From Algibacter sp045066735 (lineage in GTDB: Bacteria; Bacteroidota; Bacteroidia; Flavobacteriales; Flavobacteriaceae), in contig NZ_JBISHH010000025.1 of assembly GCF_045066735.1 (NCBI RefSeq), positions 186,001 to 250,000 on the forward strand: a DNA stretch of 64,000 bases. Direction: 5' to 3'. The notes under the pieces are model-generated. The model was not told where the DNA came from and did no database searches. It saw only the letters and a program-made list of their open reading frames with translations. This document shows, piece after piece, positions 25,801 through 34,371 of this stretch (position 1 is its first letter; every line of letters starts with the position of its first letter). The translations under genes were made by a program, and so were the position numbers.

Positions 25801-27453
25801 ATGTCGAAGAATTACGTTCAAATAGATCCTAAAGACAATATTATTGTTGCCATAACACCTTTAGAAAAGGGTTTAACAGCTATGGTAGCAGGTAAAGAAG
25901 TTGTTTTAAAAGAAAATATAAAACAAAAACATAAATTTTCATTAAACAATTTTAATGTTGGGGACCAGATTTTTATGTACGGTGTTCTAATTGGGAAAGC
26001 AGTAAAATCAATTCCCGAAGGATCTGCCATAACCATTGATAATGTTAAGCATGCATCTGCAGAATTTGAAGATTCTAAAGAACAATTCACATGGTCTGCA
26101 CCAGATGTTTCAAAATTTAAAGAGCGTACCTTTAATGGCTACCATAGAAAGGACGGTAAAGTAGGTACTGCCAATTACTGGTTAGTAATCCCTTTAACCT
26201 TTTGTGAAAACAGAAATTTAGATGTTTTAGAAGGTGCGTTGTCAGAAAAATTAGGCTACGAAACCAAAAAAGATTTCGCTGTAGATACGGATGCTTTAAT
26301 TCGTCAATATAAATCTGGGGCAACATCCGAAGAAATTTTTAATACATCAATTATCACAACCAAGGAAGAGTTGTCTCAAAACCGATTGTTCCCAAATGTC
26401 GATGGTATAAAATTTTTAAAACACGACGGAGGTTGTGGAGGAATTCGTCAAGACTCTGAAGTTCTCGTTAAATTATTAGCAGGTTATATCACGAACCCTA
26501 ACGTTGCAGGAGCTACAGTATTCAGTTTGGGATGTCAAAATGCACAAATAAGTATGTTGCAAGATGCCATAAAAGCTATTGCTCCTAACAATGCAAAGCC
26601 AGTTCATTACTTAGAACAACAAAAAAGCGCAAGCGAAAGGCAACTTATTGAAGAAGCAGTAAAGCATACATTTATTGGTTTAACCGAAGCTAATAAAATT
26701 GAACGAAAATCAGCACCATTGAGTAAGTTGGTTCTTGGGTTAGAATGTGGGGGCTCAGATGGTTTTTCGGGTATATCTGCGAATCCTGCTTTGGGATATA
26801 CATCCGATTTATTGGTTGCTTTAGGAGGAAGCCCTGTGCTTTCGGAATTTCCAGAGTTAAACGGTGTAGAGCAAGAATTGATCAATAGATGTGAAACGCC
26901 CGAAGATTCTAAAAAGTTTTACAATTTAATGCGTGCATATTCTGCAGCAGCAGTAGCTGTAGGATCTGGATTCGAAAATAATCCTTCACCAGGAAATATA
27001 AAAGATGGTTTAATTACAGATGCCATGAAATCTGCCGGAGCAGCAAAAAAAGGTGGAACATCGCCGGTTGTTCAAGTTTTAGATTATACCGAGCAAGTCA
27101 CAAAACCAGGATTAAACTTATTATGTACGCCAGGGAATGATGTAGAATCTACAACAGGTTTAGTGGGTTCTGGCTGTAATGTTGTGGTGTTTACAACCGG
27201 TTTAGGCACGCCAACAGGAAATCCTGTAGCGCCTGTTTTAAAAATGTCTAGTAATACCAATTTATATGAACGAATGAATGATATTATTGATATAAACGCA
27301 GGAACTGTAATAACTGGTGAGGATTCTATAGCGTCCATGGGCGAAAAAATTTTAGAGCATATTATTAAGGTGGCTAGTGGGGAAGTGGCTTCAAAAGCTG
27401 TTCTTCATGGTAATAACGATTTTATTCCGTGGAAACGCGGTGTTTCTTTATAA
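25801..27453 (+). CDS. uxaA: Altronate dehydratase UxaA
   Basis: A 550-residue cytoplasmic dehydratase converting D-altronate to 2-keto-3-deoxy-D-gluconate. An N-terminal SAF domain (about 8-90) is followed by the large UxaA/GarD catalytic domain (about 125-550). Conserved blocks include DGGCGGIRQDSE near 203-214 (metal-binding Cys), FSLGCQNAQ, LGLECGGSDGFSGISANPALG near 313-333 and a C-terminal TGLGTPTGNPVAPV. The protein is a single full-length chain of the usual size for a UxaA-type enzyme. It lies 5 bases after the dehydrogenase gene and 17 bases before the reductase start, so all three are cotranscribed. The product enters the KDG kinase/aldolase route, whose genes are not in this window. 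Confidence 0.94.
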   Translation: MSKNYVQIDPKDNIIVAITPLEKGLTAMVAGKEVVLKENIKQKHKFSLNNFNVGDQIFMYGVLIGKAVKSIPEGSAITIDNVKHASAEFEDSKEQFTWSAPDVSKFKERTFNGYHRKDGKVGTANYWLVIPLTFCENRNLDVLEGALSEKLGYETKKDFAVDTDALIRQYKSGATSEEIFNTSIITTKEELSQNRLFPNVDGIKFLKHDGGCGGIRQDSEVLVKLLAGYITNPNVAGATVFSLGCQNAQISMLQDAIKAIAPNNAKPVHYLEQQKSASERQLIEEAVKHTFIGLTEANKIERKSAPLSKLVLGLECGGSDGFSGISANPALGYTSDLLVALGGSPVLSEFPELNGVEQELINRCETPEDSKKFYNLMRAYSAAAVAVGSGFENNPSPGNIKDGLITDAMKSAGAAKKGGTSPVVQVLDYTEQVTKPGLNLLCTPGNDVESTTGLVGSGCNVVVFTTGLGTPTGNPVAPVLKMSSNTNLYERMNDIIDINAGTVITGEDSIASMGEKILEHIIKVASGEVASKAVLHGNNDFIPWKRGVSL

Positions 27454-27470
27454 GAATAAGAATTTTAAAA

Positions 27471-28928
27471 ATGAAAAAACTAAATAGAACTACAACAAAC
27501 AAAGCCGTAATACATCCTGTAAAAGTCATGCAGTTTGGCGGAGGTAACTTTTTAAGAGCCTTTTGCGATTGGATGTTTGATGTATTAAATAAAACAACAG
27601 ATTTTAATGGCAGTGTAGCCGTAGTAAAGCCAACTGAAAGAGGCGATTATACAGAACTGAGAGCGCAGGAAGGTTTGTTTCATGTGGCATTAGACGGTGT
27701 TAGACAAGGCAAATTAGTTTCCGAAACCGTTTTAGTCGAATCTGTAAGTCAAGTAATTCAGCCATATACACAGTGGCAAGACTATTTAGCTTTGGCAGAA
27801 CAGCCGGAAATGCGTTTCATGGTTTCTAATACAACAGAAGCAGGTATTAAGTTTTCCGAAACAGATAAGCAAACAGATATGCCGCCGCACGAGTTTCCTG
27901 CCAAATTAACCTTGTGGTTGCACCATAGATTTGTTCATTTTAATGGAGCTGAAGATAAAGGCTGTATTTTACTGCCTTGTGAACTCATTGAGAATAATGG
28001 AGTGGCCTTGCTAAAAACAGTTTTAGAATATGCAAATCTCTGGAATTTAAATGAAGACTTTACTACTTGGGTTACTACCTGTAATTATTTTTGTAGTACG
28101 CTTGTCGATAGAATAGTATCTGGCTTTCCAGAAGCTAGGCAAGATGCTATTACAGAGCAAATAGGTTATAATGATGATTTATTAGTAGCAGGAGAAGATT
28201 ACCATAGTTGGGTTATTAAAGGGCCTGCCTTAGTGCAAAAAGAACTGCCATTTGCTCAAACAAATTTAAACGTTCAGTTTGTAGACGACTTGTCTGATTA
28301 CAGAGAAATGAAAGTTAGAATATTAAATGGCGCTCATACGTCTTTAGTTCCTGTAGGATACTTAGCAGGATTAAGAACAGTAATGGAATGCATGGAAGAT
28401 GCTGTGGTGTCTAATCATGTGTTACAAGTATTGTCTTCAGAAATAAAACCAACATTAACTAATTTTTCTGAAAAAGAAGTTGATGCGTTTATTAATGCCG
28501 TTATCGATCGTTTTAAAAACCCAACATTAAAGCATTTTCTTATTGCTATTTCTTTAAATAGTACTTCTAAATTTCAAGCACGTTTATTGCCTGCGTTTAA
28601 GGAATATACAGCTGCAAAAGGGCATTTTCCTGAGCGTATTGCTTTTTCTTTAGCATGTATGATTCGTTTTTATAAAGGGACTTTTCAAAATGAATCGATT
28701 GCTGTTAATGATAATGCATCGGTATTAGAATTCTTTGATAAGCAATGGAGCCAGGTCGATGCCGGAGACCAAACCTTGGCAGAATTAGTTCAAAATATCT
28801 TATCAAACCAAAGTATAGTAGGTGATAATTTATCTAATTACGAGGGACTAGTTGCTTACGTTTCAGAAAAAATCAAAGAGATAGAACATAGTGGCGTTCA
28901 TGCTGCTCTTAACGCATTAAATTCTTAA
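27471..28928 (+). CDS. uxaB: Tagaturonate reductase UxaB
   Basis: About 485 residues from the internal Met taken as start (MKKLNRTTTNK). The longer reading from 27429 would overlap UxaA. It belongs to the mannitol dehydrogenase / tagaturonate reductase family: a nucleotide-binding GGGNFLRAFCDWMF motif lies near the N-terminus, SNTTEAGI and CELIENNG follow, and the catalytic region reads RILNGAHTSLVPVGYLAG. It reduces D-tagaturonate to D-altronate with NADH, the step before UxaA. The following lactonase gene starts 1 base after its stop codon region, supporting one mRNA. Full length, no defects seen. Confidence 0.93.
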   Translation: MKKLNRTTTNKAVIHPVKVMQFGGGNFLRAFCDWMFDVLNKTTDFNGSVAVVKPTERGDYTELRAQEGLFHVALDGVRQGKLVSETVLVESVSQVIQPYTQWQDYLALAEQPEMRFMVSNTTEAGIKFSETDKQTDMPPHEFPAKLTLWLHHRFVHFNGAEDKGCILLPCELIENNGVALLKTVLEYANLWNLNEDFTTWVTTCNYFCSTLVDRIVSGFPEARQDAITEQIGYNDDLLVAGEDYHSWVIKGPALVQKELPFAQTNLNVQFVDDLSDYREMKVRILNGAHTSLVPVGYLAGLRTVMECMEDAVVSNHVLQVLSSEIKPTLTNFSEKEVDAFINAVIDRFKNPTLKHFLIAISLNSTSKFQARLLPAFKEYTAAKGHFPERIAFSLACMIRFYKGTFQNESIAVNDNASVLEFFDKQWSQVDAGDQTLAELVQNILSNQSIVGDNLSNYEGLVAYVSEKIKEIEHSGVHAALNALNS

Positions 28929-28929
28929 T

Positions 28930-29757
28930 ATGATTATTGACTCACATCAACATTTTTGGTATTATAACTCTGAAAAGCATAGCTGGATAGACGATAGTAT
29001 GTCTGTTATTCGACGAGATTTTATGCCTTCAGATTTGCAAAAAGTATATCAGGAAAATAATATTGACGGATGCGTAGCTGTGCAGGCGGATCAAACTTTA
29101 ATCGAAACTGAATTTCTGCTGGACTTAGCAGTTAAAAATAGTTTTATCAAAGGTATTGTTGGCTGGGTAGATTTACGAAGTGATGATATAGGTGCTGTTT
29201 TAGAGGAATATGGTGGTTACAAAGAAATAAAAGGCTTTAGACATGTTGTGCAAGGCGAAGCGGATCCTAATTTTTTGTTGAGGCCACAATTTCTTAAAGG
29301 CATTTCTGGTTTAGAAAAACATGGTTTTACTTACGATATTCTAATATTTCCGCATCAACTAGCAGCTGCATTAGAGTTTGTTAAAGCCTTTCCTAATCAA
29401 AAATTTGTTATCGATCATATCGCAAAACCTTATATAAAAGATGGCTTTTTTGATGGCTGGGAAGTTTTGATAAAAGAAATTTCTAAATATGAAAATGTAT
29501 ACTGCAAATTGTCTGGGATGATTACGGAAGCAGATTTTAAGACATGGACACCAACACAAATAGAACCTTATATGAATGTTATTCTAAATGCTTTTGGCTG
29601 TAAAAGGATATTATTTGGTTCAGACTGGCCTGTTTGTTTGGTTGCTGGAAATTACAAACAAGTAAAACAATTAGTTACAAATTTTATAGCCGATTTGAGT
29701 AAAGACGAACAGGCAGATATTATGGGTAATAACGCAATTAAATTTTATAATTTATAA
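28930..29757 (+). CDS. Amidohydrolase-family sugar lactonase (COG3618), probable L-galactono-lactonase
   Basis: A 275-residue cytoplasmic TIM-barrel hydrolase of the amidohydrolase superfamily. Motifs run in order: DSHQHFW at 4-10 (metal-site HxH), VGWVDLR, KGFRHVVQGE, VIDHIAKP near 159-166 and LFGSDWPVC near 228-236 (metal Asp). COG3618 members include L-fucono-1,5-lactonase and L-rhamnono-lactonase, and an L-galactono-lactonase has been described in Bacteroides. It is placed between the reductase and an SDR sugar dehydrogenase, with 1-base spacing on both sides. Opening of L-galactono-lactone to L-galactonate fits the pathway. L-fuconolactone remains an alternative substrate. Confidence 0.9.
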   Translation: MIIDSHQHFWYYNSEKHSWIDDSMSVIRRDFMPSDLQKVYQENNIDGCVAVQADQTLIETEFLLDLAVKNSFIKGIVGWVDLRSDDIGAVLEEYGGYKEIKGFRHVVQGEADPNFLLRPQFLKGISGLEKHGFTYDILIFPHQLAAALEFVKAFPNQKFVIDHIAKPYIKDGFFDGWEVLIKEISKYENVYCKLSGMITEADFKTWTPTQIEPYMNVILNAFGCKRILFGSDWPVCLVAGNYKQVKQLVTNFIADLSKDEQADIMGNNAIKFYNL

Positions 29758-29758
29758 T

Positions 29759-30550
29759 ATGGATTTAGGATTAAAAGGAAAAGTAGTTGTCGTAACAGGC
29801 GCTGCAGGAATAAAAGGGAGTATAGGAGAAACAATTGTTCAATCTTTAGCAAATGAAGGCGCAATTCCTGTTATCGTTTGTAGAAACGATAGAGGTTTTG
29901 GCTATGAAAAAGAATTGCAAGAAAAGGGTATTGATGCATTGTTTGTGAAAACAGATTTATCTGATTATAAACAAATAGAAGCTGCGGCAAAAACCATTGA
30001 AGCTAAATATGGCAGAATAGATGCCTTAATTAATAATGTTGGTGTTAATGATGGTGCTGGATTAGATGCTTCTATAGACGATTTTATGTATTCATTAAAA
30101 TTGAATATGGTAAGCTATTTTGCTATGGCGAAATATTGCCTACCTATGATAAAAAAAGCTAAAGGAAATATATTGAATATAGGTTCTAAAGTGGCGCTTA
30201 CAGGTCAAGGAGGAACATCTGGTTATGCTGCATCCAAAGGTGGTGTATTTGGTTTAACAAGAGAATGGGCAGTGGATTTAATTAGCTTTGGAATTCGCTC
30301 AAACGCTATTGTTATAGCAGAAAGTTGGACGCCAGCTTATGACAACTGGATTAAAACTTTAGAGGATGGTGAGGAAAAATTAAAGAATATTGTAAAGAAA
30401 ATTCCTTTAGAAAATAGAATGACCACGCCAGAAGAAATTGCAGACCAATGTTTGTTCACTATTTCAGAAAAATCTTCGCACACAACGGGGCAGTTTATAA
30501 CTGTAGATGGTGGGTATGTACATTTAGATAGGTCTTTATTAACTGAGTAA
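29759..30550 (+). CDS. SDR-family L-galactose/L-fucose dehydrogenase
   Basis: A 263-residue classical SDR. Nucleotide motif TGAAGIKGSIGE near 13-24, NNVGVND near 90-96, catalytic Ser near 143, and Tyr-x-x-x-Lys in GYAASKGG near 154-161. A NDRGF stretch after beta-2 suggests NAD preference by lack of basic residues. The segment AESWTPAYDNWIKT after the active site is typical of L-fucose dehydrogenase-like SDRs, where it shapes the sugar pocket. It would oxidise L-galactose (or L-fucose) at C1 to the lactone, feeding the adjacent lactonase. C-terminal TTGQFITVDGGY is the usual SDR ending. Family sure; sugar specificity inferred from the operon. Confidence 0.88.
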   Translation: MDLGLKGKVVVVTGAAGIKGSIGETIVQSLANEGAIPVIVCRNDRGFGYEKELQEKGIDALFVKTDLSDYKQIEAAAKTIEAKYGRIDALINNVGVNDGAGLDASIDDFMYSLKLNMVSYFAMAKYCLPMIKKAKGNILNIGSKVALTGQGGTSGYAASKGGVFGLTREWAVDLISFGIRSNAIVIAESWTPAYDNWIKTLEDGEEKLKNIVKKIPLENRMTTPEEIADQCLFTISEKSSHTTGQFITVDGGYVHLDRSLLTE

Positions 30551-30581
30551 TTAAACAAATACAAACTAAACAACCAAATTA

Positions 30582-31904
30582 ATGAGTAACTTAAAAAAAA
30601 TACCAGTAGTTAGAAAAGAGCTATTGTTCCCTTTTGTAATTATAACCTCTTTGTTTGCACTCTGGGGAATAGCAAACGATTTAACAAATCCTATGGTTTC
30701 TGCATTTAAAAAAGTAATGCCTGAACTATCTAATATGCAAGCCTCTTTGGTGCAATTTGCTTTTTATTTTGGCTATTTCTTTATGGCGCTTCCTGCTGCT
30801 TTATTTATTAGAAAATACACTTATAAATCTGGTATTATTTTAGGGTTGTCTTTATATGCTATCGGGGCGTTTTTGTTTTATCCTGCTGCTGCTAACGAAA
30901 CGTTTACTTATTTTTTAATTTCACTTTGGGTTATTACTTGTGGATTGGCTTTTTTAGAAACAACTTCAAATCCTTTAATTTTGGCATTAGGAGATAAAGA
31001 AACAGCAACCCAACGTTTAAATTTAGCACAGGCTTTTAACCCTATTGGGTCTTTAACAGGCATGATAATCGCACAAGTTTTTGTAATTAGTGCTTTGCGT
31101 TCTGATGATTATACAATAGAGGCTTATAATGCTTTAACCTCTGATGAGTTAGCTGCTGTTAGAGAAAATGATTTGGGAATTATTAGTGTACCTTATATTG
31201 GTTTAGGTATTTTGGTTTTAGTTATTATGTCTATTATCATTTTTACTAAAATGCCAAAAACGGCTGCAGAAGATAAAATGTCTCTTTCAGAATCTTTTAA
31301 TAAATTATTTTCCAATAGTAATTATAAGTTTGGTGTTGTAGCTCAAGCCTTTTATGTAGGTGCTCAAATTATGTGTTGGACTTATATTTTTCAGTATGTA
31401 GATAACATTAATGAAACATTGGGTACGGAACTTACAGCGACTTATTTTAATGTTGCAGCTATGATTTCTTTCTTGGCTGGGCGTTGGATTGGTACTGCAT
31501 TAATGAGAACTATAAATCCTTCGAAAATGTTGATGATGTTTGGTATTGGTGGTGTGGTTTGCTGTGCAGGAGCTATTTTGTTATCAGGAATGCCAGGATT
31601 AATTTCTTTAGTTACCGTATCAGTATTTATGTCTATAATGTTTCCAACAATCTATGGTATTGCATTAAAAGATATGGGTGATGAAGCTAAAATTGGGTCG
31701 GCTGGTCTAGTTATGGCTATTGTTGGTGGTGCGCTAATGCCAGTTTTACAAGGAAGTATTTTAGATTGGGGTGGACCCGGTTTTGCAGATGAAAAAATAC
31801 TAGGTTTTATTCCAGAGGTAAACTTCTCTTTTGTTCTGCCTTTAATTTGTTTAGCCGTAGTTGCTTTTTACGGTTATAGTACTAACAAGAAACAACTAAA
31901 CTAA
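30582..31904 (+). CDS. fucP: FucP-type MFS sugar:proton symporter
   Basis: A 440-residue inner-membrane MFS permease with 12 predicted helices and the FucP family signature. ALWGIANDLTNPMV in helix 1, FYFGYFFMALPAAL in helix 2, FLETTSNPLILALG and NLAQAFNPIGSL in helices 4-5 match L-fucose permeases. E. coli FucP takes up L-fucose and also L-galactose and D-arabinose, so import of L-galactose fits the operon. The spacer from the SDR gene is 31 bases and the mutarotase follows 7 bases downstream. Because no SusC/D pair is present, this is the only visible sugar importer of the locus. Confidence 0.93.
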   Translation: MSNLKKIPVVRKELLFPFVIITSLFALWGIANDLTNPMVSAFKKVMPELSNMQASLVQFAFYFGYFFMALPAALFIRKYTYKSGIILGLSLYAIGAFLFYPAAANETFTYFLISLWVITCGLAFLETTSNPLILALGDKETATQRLNLAQAFNPIGSLTGMIIAQVFVISALRSDDYTIEAYNALTSDELAAVRENDLGIISVPYIGLGILVLVIMSIIIFTKMPKTAAEDKMSLSESFNKLFSNSNYKFGVVAQAFYVGAQIMCWTYIFQYVDNINETLGTELTATYFNVAAMISFLAGRWIGTALMRTINPSKMLMMFGIGGVVCCAGAILLSGMPGLISLVTVSVFMSIMFPTIYGIALKDMGDEAKIGSAGLVMAIVGGALMPVLQGSILDWGGPGFADEKILGFIPEVNFSFVLPLICLAVVAFYGYSTNKKQLN

Positions 31905-31911
31905 GATTTTT

Positions 31912-32256
31912 ATGAGCACACAAAGATATTGTTATTCTTGCGACTTAAAAGATGATTCAAAATTAATAGCAGAATATAAGGCCTATCATGCAGCAGGTAA
32001 TGCTTGGCCAGAAATAACCAAAAGTATAAAGGGAGCAGGAATTGTAGATATGGAAATTTATCTGACAGGAAATCGTATGTTTATGATTATGGAAGTCGAT
32101 GAAACATTTGACCCTGTAAAGAAAGCCGAAATGGATGCTAACAATCCAAAAGTACAAGAATGGGAAAACTTGATGTGGAACTACCAACAAGAATTGCCAT
32201 GGGCAAAAGATGGTGAAAAGTGGATTGCACTAGAACAGGTTTTTAAATTGGCTTAA
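31912..32256 (+). CDS. RhaM-family sugar mutarotase (L-fucose/L-galactose mutarotase)
   Basis: A 114-residue cytoplasmic protein of the L-rhamnose mutarotase family (COG3254), a dimeric alpha/beta barrel that interconverts alpha and beta anomers. RYCYSCDLKDD at the start, EYKAYHAAGNAWPEI (conserved Tyr and His near 25) and a closing LPWAKDGEKWIALEQVF are family-typical. A homologue works as L-fucose mutarotase in the oxidative fucose cluster of Xanthomonas. Here it ends the operon just before an intrinsic terminator and would present the correct anomer to the sugar dehydrogenase. Confidence 0.9.
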   Translation: MSTQRYCYSCDLKDDSKLIAEYKAYHAAGNAWPEITKSIKGAGIVDMEIYLTGNRMFMIMEVDETFDPVKKAEMDANNPKVQEWENLMWNYQQELPWAKDGEKWIALEQVFKLA

Positions 32257-32288
32257 AAGCAGTTTTTAAGCTCCGTAAATTTTATAAA

Positions 32289-32332
32289 AAGCTTGACTTT
32301 AAGAAAAACTTAGAGTTAAGCTTTTATTTTTT
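32289..32332 (+). terminator. Strong intrinsic terminator of the L-galactose operon
   Basis: Arms 32289-32303 and 32309-32323 pair over 15 positions (13 Watson-Crick, two G-U) around a five-A loop, then a TTATTTTTT tract. It lies 33 bases after the mutarotase stop codon and ends the seven-gene operon. Confidence 0.85.
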
Positions 32333-32573
32333 GGACTTACATATTACTACTTTTAAAAAGAAAAACCTCTAAAAAAAAAGTATGCCTATAGTCATTAGTT
32401 TCTCACGCTTCTTGTATACTTTAACAGCGCTTTTTTCAATTCCAAAGTGTTTGAATTTTAGTAATAAAGAAAACCTTAGTAGATGTCTTTCTAAAATACC
32501 ATGTGTCTCTTTTTTTTGTGTTTGAAATATAATTTATAAACGAGATATGTTATGATTTAAAATCATTAAGGAT

Positions 32574-32581
32574 TAAATTTG
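32574..32581 (+). promoter_or_regulatory. -7 box TAAATTTG of the photolyase-like gene
   Basis: Matches TAnnTTTG and lies 62 bases before the ATG. No -33 TTG at usual spacing. Chance matches to this box are common in AT-rich DNA, so support is moderate. Confidence 0.4.
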
Positions 32582-32588
32582 TGAATGG

Positions 32589-32609
32589 CTTTATTCTTTG
32601 AGAATAAAG
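32589..32609 (+). other. Hairpin CTTTATTC-TTTGA-GAATAAAG in the 5' leader
   Basis: A perfect 8-base stem with a five-base loop starts about where transcription from the -7 box would begin, so the mRNA of the photolyase-like gene may carry a 5'-terminal stem-loop, possibly protecting it from decay. No T-run follows. Confidence 0.4.
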
Positions 32610-32642
32610 AATAATTTAAAAGATGAAATAAGTAGGTGTTAA

Positions 32643-33761
32643 ATGAAATTATTTGAAGACCAGGATTTTATGTTTCCAATAGCTTTTGAGGAAATTCTAC
32701 AACGCGTTAGAAATATCGACCCTGTTAAATATAGTTCTACAAGAAATTACATAAACGGAGCAGTCACTTATTTATCGCCGTATATATCGAGGGGTATTAT
32801 TTCTACTCAATATATACTTAATGAAATTCTAGCCCGCGGCTACCAACCTTACAATATTGAGAAATTTGTACAGGAATTAGCTTGGCGAGATTATTGGCAA
32901 CAAGTATGGATTGCTAAGGGTAATGCCATAAATCGAGATTTAAAACACGAACAAAAGTCAATATCAAATACGCTTATTCCTAATGCTATTGTAAATGCAA
33001 ACACAGGAATTGAAGCTATAGATTTGGCTATTAATGAGTTTTATGAAACGGGTTACATCCATAATCACCTACGTATGTACGTTGCATCAATAGCTTGTAA
33101 TATAGGACAAAGTCATTGGAAAGTTCCAGCACAATGGATGTATTACCATCTTTTAGATGCAGATTGGGCTAGTAATGCTTTAAGTTGGCAATGGGTTGCA
33201 GGAACTAATGCCAATAAAAAATATGTTGCTAATCAAGACAATATAAATAAATATTGCTTTACACAGCAAAAGGATACTTTTTTAGATGTGCCTTATGAAG
33301 CTTTTAGTGGTATGCAAATCCCTGAGATTTTAAAGGATATGTCTCGGTTAGAGTTAAAAACAATTTTACCAAAAAATGAAGTTATTAAGATTGATAAATC
33401 TCAACCAACTTGTATCTATAATTTTTACAATTTAGATCCTCTTTGGAAAAAAGATATCTCGGTTAATAGAGTTTTGTTATTAGAACCGTCTCATTTTAAA
33501 GACTATCCCGTGTCACAAAAAACAATCGATTTTATTGTTGCTTTTGTAAAAGCAAACATTTCCAATGTTCAGATTTATACAGGTGAATTTAATGATCTTA
33601 TTAACAATTATAACTGTGGTGAAATCTATTATAAAGAGCACCCATTAAATAACCATTACGATGGTATTGAAGAAGACAGAGATTGGATGTTTACTGTAAA
33701 AGGGTATTATCCGTCATTTTTCGCTTTTTGGAAAAAATGCAAGAAAGAGCTTCGTTATTAA
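32643..33761 (+). CDS. Photolyase/cryptochrome-like FAD-binding protein lacking the N-terminal antenna domain
   Basis: A 372-residue protein whose first 210 residues match the helical FAD-binding half of the photolyase/cryptochrome family. Matching blocks are TYLSPYISRG at 42-51, ELAWRDYWQQVW at 78-89, TGYIHNHLRMYVAS at 136-149 and DADWASNALSWQWVAGTNA at 172-190. Canonical photolyases carry an alpha/beta antenna domain of about 130 residues before this part; none is present. Instead about 115 residues follow at the C-terminus (from NRVLLLEPSHFKDY), of a Rossmann-like look but no known family. It may be a light sensor or repair enzyme without antenna cofactor. The genes downstream include GTP cyclohydrolase and peroxidase genes, a light/oxidative-stress setting. 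Confidence 0.82.
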   Translation: MKLFEDQDFMFPIAFEEILQRVRNIDPVKYSSTRNYINGAVTYLSPYISRGIISTQYILNEILARGYQPYNIEKFVQELAWRDYWQQVWIAKGNAINRDLKHEQKSISNTLIPNAIVNANTGIEAIDLAINEFYETGYIHNHLRMYVASIACNIGQSHWKVPAQWMYYHLLDADWASNALSWQWVAGTNANKKYVANQDNINKYCFTQQKDTFLDVPYEAFSGMQIPEILKDMSRLELKTILPKNEVIKIDKSQPTCIYNFYNLDPLWKKDISVNRVLLLEPSHFKDYPVSQKTIDFIVAFVKANISNVQIYTGEFNDLINNYNCGEIYYKEHPLNNHYDGIEEDRDWMFTVKGYYPSFFAFWKKCKKELRY

Positions 33762-33906
33762 ACTTTTATGCAATTCGTGTTTTGGTAATAGTTGGAAAGC
33801 AATTTAAGGTGTTTAGTGTTCATCTATCGATTTTTTCGAATTACAAAAACACTAATATATTTAATTGAAGAGCAGGTTTTTTAATGCTTTAGCCAATATT
33901 GTTAAG

Positions 33907-33914
33907 TATATTTG
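33907..33914 (+). promoter_or_regulatory. -7 box TATATTTG upstream of the DoxX-like gene
   Basis: Matches TAnnTTTG in the 244-base gap after the photolyase-like gene, 91 bases before the DoxX-like ATG. Support is by motif only. Confidence 0.3.
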
Positions 33915-34005
33915 TATTCGGTTTTGCAAGAACTTCATTATCCATATCTGCAAATTTGAATAACCTTAAAAAGGTTTTATAAAACTTAGCCTAAAATTAA
34001 ATAGA

Positions 34006-34371
34006 ATGAATATTTTAAGTATAGCAGTCTTTTTATCTAGTGGAGCTTTTTTTTTCTATGGTATTAATTGTTTAATTTCTCAAAAAATGGCAGATGAGTT
34101 TGTTAGGTTTGGTTTAAACAAACCACAAAGGATATTAACAGGTTGCTTGCAATTATTGGGTGCTCTAGGGGTATTTTTAGGTTATTTTTTTCTGCCTGAT
34201 TTAGTTTTTATCGCTTCGGCTGGATTAACACTTTTAATGCTTATGGGGTTTGCAGTGAGGTTGAAGATAAAGGATAACCTCATACAATCTTTACCCTCAT
34301 TTGTGTTTGTGCTTATTAATCTATATATCTGCTTAGAGTATTATGATAGCCTTACTTTAATTAAAATTTAA
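34006..34371 (+). CDS. DoxX-like integral membrane protein
   Basis: A 121-residue inner-membrane protein with four hydrophobic helices. RFGLNKPQRILTGCLQLLGALGVFLGYF in the second helix region is typical of the DoxX-like family. These small proteins are often linked to oxidative-stress or thiosulfate metabolism, but most have no assigned function. It converges with a second DoxX-like gene and their ends overlap by 4 bases. Confidence 0.8.
   Translation: MNILSIAVFLSSGAFFFYGINCLISQKMADEFVRFGLNKPQRILTGCLQLLGALGVFLGYFFLPDLVFIASAGLTLLMLMGFAVRLKIKDNLIQSLPSFVFVLINLYICLEYYDSLTLIKI

Larger units (their letters stand above)
32333..32642. other. Intergenic spacer before the photolyase-like gene
   Basis: About 310 bases of AT-rich DNA after the operon terminator. 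No convincing ORF or RNA gene is seen. It holds a -7-like box and a small hairpin near the photolyase-like gene (listed separately). The rest shows nothing recognisable. Confidence 0.6.

Noticed and set aside
25801..28928. UxaA/UxaB as evidence for galacturonate (pectin) use
   Set aside because: No uronate isomerase, pectinase or pectin transporter is nearby, while an LgoD-like dehydrogenase and L-sugar enzymes share the operon.
33683..33868. Plus-strand open frame overlapping the end of the photolyase-like gene
   Set aside because: Alternative frame of the same region with no signal, domain or operator; shadow of the real gene.
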